In this document: one piece after another, positions 59,246 to 64,000 of the stretch
Numbering within the stretch: the first letter of the stretch is position 1
Layout of the letters: each line of letters begins with the position of its first letter
From: Bursaphelenchus xylophilus
Lineage: Eukaryota; Nematoda; Chromadorea; Rhabditida; Aphelenchoididae
DNA length: 64,000 nt
Reading direction: 5' to 3'
Assembly: GCA_904066235.2 (NCBI GenBank)
Contig: CAJFCV020000003.1
Coordinates: 9,486,001 to 9,550,000 of the forward strand
Translations under genes and position numbers: made by a program
Notes under the pieces: generated by a model
Databases searched by the model: none
What the model saw: the letters and a program-made list of their open reading frames with translations, nothing else
Told to the model about the DNA's origin: nothing

Positions 59246-62200
59246 ATGAGCGATATAAAAAAAATCGAAATCAACGGCAAGACCGCCAAGTTCAACATCT
59301 ATGTTCAAGGTGACTTGGAGGAGAGGAACCACAAAACTGTCATCCTTACCGTCCATGACATCGGAACTAACCGTAAGTTTTGAATTTTTGATTGTAATAA
59401 GTGTTGTTCAATCTCTTAGAAGGGCTGACTTTTTGATAAAATTTAAGATTTGAATTCTCGCCATTTTTGAGATTTTTTGGAAATTTAGATAAATTAGAAT
59501 ATTTTAATATTATTTTCGGTCGAAGGGATGACTAAATTTTACCATAACATGTATAATATGATATATTTTTTTCAATTCTTCAGACAAATCCTTTGTCCGA
59601 TTCGTCGACCATCCCAGCATGGCCGAAGTGAAGAAGAACGCCGTCTTCTTGCACGTCTGCATCCCCGGACAGGAGGACCATGCTCCCGACTTCCAAGGAG
59701 AGTTCCCCACCTTGGCCCAAATGGCCGAGGATTTAGTTGTTGCCCTCGATCAGTTGGATGTCCGCTCATGCATCGCGTTCGGCGAAGGTGCTGGCGCCAA
59801 CATTATCTGCAGATTCGCGTTGCACTCGCCCAACAGAATCAACGGCATCATCCTGCTTCATTGTACCTCCACAACAGCCGGAGTGTTCGAGTATTTCAAG
59901 GATAAGGTGAGGAGTGTTTCGAAAGAATTTTTTAGTTTAAAAACCGGTATATTTGTTTTGAGAAATGACTTCAAATCTTGACGAAATTTTGCCTAAATTT
60001 TGATTAAATTTATTATATAAATTTTGCTAAAGAATAGTCGATTTTTTTACGCCGCGCTTTGCAGAAACTACAAAAAAATCTGGCGCGATACAAGTCGTAT
60101 TTTACATTTATCATCTCTTTAGAAGTATTTCAACAAAAAACTTGTTCTTTTCATGAAAATTTCCTATAAATATGGGCGACATCTCTTCCAGTTTTTCGAA
60201 TTCTCTGATCTGTAATGATCGCTAAATACCTCTTTCTCAGCTGAAAGGATTCATGCATCCTCCTCAAAAATTTGATGACATCTTGCGTAATATAAAGCAA
60301 AAATAAATTCCACTTGTTTGCCTGAAATTTTCGTCAACAATTGTTGAACAGAAAACGCTTTTTCAAATGTGCTTCAATTCGTATATCATTTTTCCTGCCC
60401 AAAAACTAAAGCCACTTAAAAAATACAAAATTGAGCGCTCAAGTGCGTCTCCATAGCAATAAGTCCCTTAAATAGTATCCGTTCTAAATTTAATGGCCAA
60501 CTGGTCATGAATGGTTCCTTGTTCAATTATAATTGAAAAAACTTCCGCTTTCTTCATCTGGGAAATTTAATAAACTAAATAAATGTTTACAACAAATGCC
60601 ATTGACGTCAGATTGAAGCAAAAGACAAAAAATGGACAAACCTTTTTGCTTCAGGCTTACCAAAGAACGTTTTTTGGCGCCTCGAAAAATTGACTTTTTA
60701 TTGGAAAATGGAGAAAATTTGTGGAAGGAAAACTGCATTGAGGAGTAACGTATTTTACACAAAAAATTTGCAAAAAAATTTTTTAATTGCCCCAAAAATT
60801 AAGCCAAGATCAAAGAAGCAATTATTTTTTTCAGTTCATCAACCTCCGTCTGGAAAATGACGTCATGACTGATGGCGCCTGGGAACTTTTGGTTATGCAC
60901 AAGCTGGGAAATGTAAGTCCGCAAGAACTCATCATAAATCCGATTAATTTACATTGTAAATTGAGCAAATAAATTTGATGTTTCAGAACAACAAAAAGGA
61001 CAAACAGGCGTACATCGACGAGCTGAAGAGCACCTTGAATCCCAAAAACTTGTCCAAATATTTGTTCGCATTCAGCAAGCGAACCGACTTCTCGACCGTT
61101 CTCGGCGCTAAACTCGATACGTAAGTTGTCATTCTGGCAGGATATAAATTTAGGGAGAACGTGTGGGAAAAACCTCTGATGAGACGAGCTATTTTTCGAA
61201 CACTGTGTTTAGAAAGCGCATAAAAATTTTGAAAACACTAGGCAAAAATGAAAATTGCGACTTTACAGAAGGTGAATGGCATAGCGTTAAGTTTCAAACG
61301 TCGTAAGAGTCCTTCCGAAAAGTCGCTAGACTGAAATCGGCGACACGCACTGTGCGAAAACAAAACTTTCCCTTGCACCGTGCAATTTCTGGCTTTTTGC
61401 ACCGTGCAATAGCTTTTTTCGACTGTCGCTCGCACCCTGACTTTTTTTGCACAGTGCAAACGCCAAAAATCTGTTTTAGCACAGTGCATGCCGCCGGACT
61501 GATCTTTGGCGTTTGCACTGTGCGAAAACAAAATTTTTCCTTGCACTGTGCAATTTCTGGCTTTTTGCACCGTGCAATAGGCTTTTTTGGGCTGTCGCTC
61601 GCACCTTGACTTTTTTCGCACAGTGCAAACGCCAGAAATCAGTTTTCGCACAGTGCATGTCGCCGGGCCGATTTTTGGCGTTTGCACTGTGCGAAAACAA
61701 AATTTTTCATTGCACTGTGCAATTTCTTGCTTTTCGCACCGTGCAATAGGCTTTGTTGGGCTGTCGCTCGCACCCTGACTTTTCTTGCACAGTGCATGTC
61801 GCCGATTTCCGTCCGGCGACTTTCCGGAAGGACTAGTAGTCGCGCCATAAAGTCCGTAGAATTTTTTTCGCCGACGTCGCGGGTGCATGTCGCCGAAATC
61901 ACTCTTGCGACATCGCAAACGGACTAGAGAAAGCTTTTGAAATCAAAGTCGCGCTGCGCTGGCCCATTTCCAATGATTTTTGAAAAAAACTATGGGAAAT
62001 GAGGTGAGAAACGCCAAAAATCAGTCCGGCGATTTGCCGGAAGGACTACTATATCGCAATTCTACAAAAATAATCTTTTGCCATACTTCATAAAAATATG
62101 GCCAAAAAAGGCATTTTTTAATTTTCTCTGACCGCTCTCCTCACTATTTGTGGTCACTATGCACCTCACCTTTTTCATTCAATTCCCCTATAATCTCCTC

Positions 62201-63007
62201 ACTTTTAGTATTGATGCCCTCCTGGTCACTGGCTCACGAGCTCCTCATGTCAATACGGTGTACAATACCCACAAGAACATGAACAAAAAGAAGACCACCC
62301 TGCTGGTGGTGGACAATGTCAGCGATGTGATGGCCGAAGCCCCCGACAACCTCGCGCGCTCACTTATCTTGTTGTGCAAGGGCTGCGGAGTGTTGAGTGG
62401 AGTCGCCATCCCCGGCATGGAAAGGCAGCGTACTTTGAGCAGGTAGGAAAATCAAATTTTTTTTGACAATTTTATGGTATTTTTTTCCTTAAATTCGGTA
62501 AAAGTGCCTGAAGTTTAGGAAAAAAATCAAGATGAAATTTTGATAATTACATAATGTATTTACGTATTTTTCTGGGTTTATTTAATTTTGACGCAAATCG
62601 CGTGAAACGGTAGTTTTTTTTACTTTGTTCTCTATATCCTCTCGGGATGACATTTCTTCCGGGTTTCCCGAGAAATTACCATTTTTATATGGCTTTTTGG
62701 GGTTCGATATGACTCCAAACATAAAAGAACTCTCAACTGGTGCTCAGTGTGAGATTTCGAAAAGATAAATGGAGTTACAGTAAGTTGAAAGACAAAAAAA
62801 AATAAAAAATAAAAGAAAATTTTTGACGAAAATTCCAAAAAAAGGTAAAAAAAAGGTACAATTAACTTCAGCGTATTTTACACAGTCATTTTCAAGACTG
62901 ATAAAAATTTTATCCGATTATTTTTCAGCTCAATGGAGGAAGCGGACCGGCCCCGTCGCTTCTCCGTTCAACAAGCAACCCCCGTCGTCCCACCCGCAGC
63001 TGAGTAA
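59246..63007 (+). CDS. NDRG-family alpha/beta-hydrolase-fold protein
   Basis: Exons: 59246-59372, 59584-59906, 60835-60912, 60987-61120, 62209-62442, 62929-63007; 324 residues, in phase. NDRG proteins have the hydrolase fold but no catalytic activity and act in stress response, differentiation and trafficking. Hallmarks: VILTVHDIGTN near 32-42; LAQMAEDLVVALDQLDV; a nucleophile-elbow position reading GEGAG (109-113), where active hydrolases have GxSxG, so the Ser is absent as in NDRG1; FALHSPNRINGIILLH; and DALLVTGSRAPHVNTV in exon 5. The C-terminus is short (RPRRFSVQQ..), with a possible phosphorylation site (RRFS) comparable to the Ser/Thr-rich NDRG tail. It is slightly shorter than vertebrate NDRGs (about 350-390). 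Intron 4 (61121-62208) contains a family E repeat; introns 2 and 5 carry CGTATTTTAC. Confidence 0.93.
61308..61834. repeat. Family E repeat, copy 3, complete TIR element
   Basis: Inverted ends (AGTCCTTCCG and CGGAAGGACT, the core CTTTCCGG mirrored) enclose three tandem units of about 165 bp with 14 exact GCACNGTGC palindromes. It lies in NDRG intron 4. Long open frames on both strands, up to 226 codons, come from this array and are not genes. Confidence 0.85.
61835..62047. repeat. Compound tail: half of the TAGTCGCG element plus family E flank
   Basis: TAGTCGCGCCATAAAGTCCG, as in the 776-927 element, is followed by the tail shared with 56150-56262 and then a second CCGGAAGGACT end near 62047. 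It looks like fused or recombined repeats. Confidence 0.65.
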
Positions 63008-63126
63008 TGATAACCGACATCTACCTTGTATTTTTCTTATCATTAACCAACGATTGTAATGATGATACCATGCACCGTTTTTATGTAGTTAATTAGAGGT
63101 TGTAAAAATATTTCCATTCCCCGGTT

Positions 63127-63132
63127 AATAAA
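63127..63132 (+). terminator. Probable poly(A) signal of the NDRG gene
   Basis: AATAAA about 120 bases after the TAA at 63005-63007. Confidence 0.55.
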
Positions 63133-64000
63133 CTCAATTGTGCGACGGGAATTGCACTGACTCGGTGATTTTGAAATTGAGTGATGATGGAGACAACAAA
63201 TGGCAGGAAAAGGGGGTCTAATGAGTTTGGATTTATATACAGTATATATAAAAAAGATACTGGTAGTGATGTTTGAACAATGTTTTAAGATATGAAAGTT
63301 GTACCGCTTCAATATTCAGTATAAGAACATACCTTAGATGGGTATAATCTGACATGGAAAGGCTTGAATTTTACCTTTCAGGCCTTGCTAAAACTGCTCA
63401 AAAAATCTTCACTGAATTTTGAGACCCTCCTCATTTATAAGAGGTTATTGAACACCTTGGCCAAGCCTGTAAATTGCCAGAATTTTCAACAAATCAAATG
63501 GAAAAATAACCACAAATCAATCTCGAAAATATGAGCATTTTCTCATGTAAACTTACCTTACATTGCAGTTCTCTGAAAGCCTAAATGTCGTACAACTAAG
63601 CTGACGAAATGTTAACGTCACCAAAATGTCGTATTCACAAACATACCTACCTCCGGTCTACGGTTTGTTATACAAAAATTCATTAAACTTTACTTCCAAA
63701 TTTACGTTCGCCAAATTGATTTTCTGGAATTTTGTAAAAAACCACAGACATCAGACACTCTGTCTTGTTGCAATTCTCCATGCACTTTCATGAGTCTTGC
63801 CATGCTCGAAGCATTTCCTGACATAGAGTTCATGCAACGCCTCATGGCGTGCGGCTACGTCAAGCACAGTAAACGGCAGCAAGTGTAATATCCCAGGTAT
63901 GCTCAGAAATGTTTCCCTGTAGTAAAACGCGGGTCAGCCCGGGCAAATTTCGTATGCTAACTTTCATTTCATCCCCGCAAAGGCTGCATTTTGCTCCAAA
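63133..64000. other. Right-end intergenic stretch
   Basis: No gene recognised. The part at 63430-63570 is a diverged copy of the repeat at 39250-39395. The window ends before any further gene. Confidence 0.4.

Noticed and set aside
61238..61918. 226-codon minus-strand open frame and its partners on the other strand
   Set aside because: It reads straight through the tandem GCACNGTGC array; the repeating Cys/Thr/Val/Gln peptide is a by-product of the repeat, and similar frames appear at every family E copy.

Overview
This is nuclear DNA from a nematode. It is AT-rich. Genes are split by many GT..AG introns, and the proteins best match nematode and general metazoan families: a Roquin/RLE-1 RING-ROQ protein, an RME-4-type DENN protein, a duplicable invertebrate-type arginine kinase, an NHX exchanger, an NDRG protein, a FAM184 coiled-coil protein and a peptide-type GPCR. 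Several start codons sit just behind a TTTCAG-like acceptor, as expected for spliced-leader trans-splicing. I cannot name the species. I rebuilt each gene exon by exon, and six of the seven models keep reading phase across every junction and end at a stop. The 3' end of the FAM184 model is uncertain.

Layout. 0.6-5.0 kb, minus: FAM184-like coiled-coil protein, with three palindromic transposons in its introns. 6.5-12.4 kb, minus: Roquin/RLE-1 homologue, 13 exons, 1010 residues, with an apparently degraded RING. 12.4-19.6 kb: gene-poor, two repeat elements. 19.6-23.9 kb, plus: Na+/H+ exchanger, 12 exons, 802 residues. 24.0-25.4 kb: clusters of a short palindrome and a large inverted repeat. 26.1-30.0 kb, minus: RME-4/connecdenn, 10 exons, 680 residues. 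31.6-34.3 kb, minus: arginine kinase, 4 exons, 400 residues, with an 886-bp foldback in intron 2. 34.3-51.8 kb: a transposon graveyard (candidate Mutator-type element with an exact 10-bp target duplication, nested PIF/Harbinger-like elements, a giant palindrome carrying a tRNA-like module in each arm, and a dead mariner). 51.8-54.2 kb, plus: class A GPCR, 5 exons, 413 residues. 54.2-59.2 kb: repeats. 59.2-63.0 kb, plus: NDRG protein, 6 exons, 324 residues.

The genes are unrelated housekeeping, signalling and trafficking genes; I see no operon or pathway cluster. What stands out is the non-coding DNA. First, an 11-bp palindrome (core GCACNGTGC) occurs about 59 times in about 11 clusters, where chance predicts well under one. 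Second, two other short motifs recur in introns of unrelated genes: CGTATTTTAC, and a longer one of the form CATCAAAAwTTATATTAyCC. Third, at least six families of terminal-inverted-repeat elements can be delimited here, several with visible target-site duplications.
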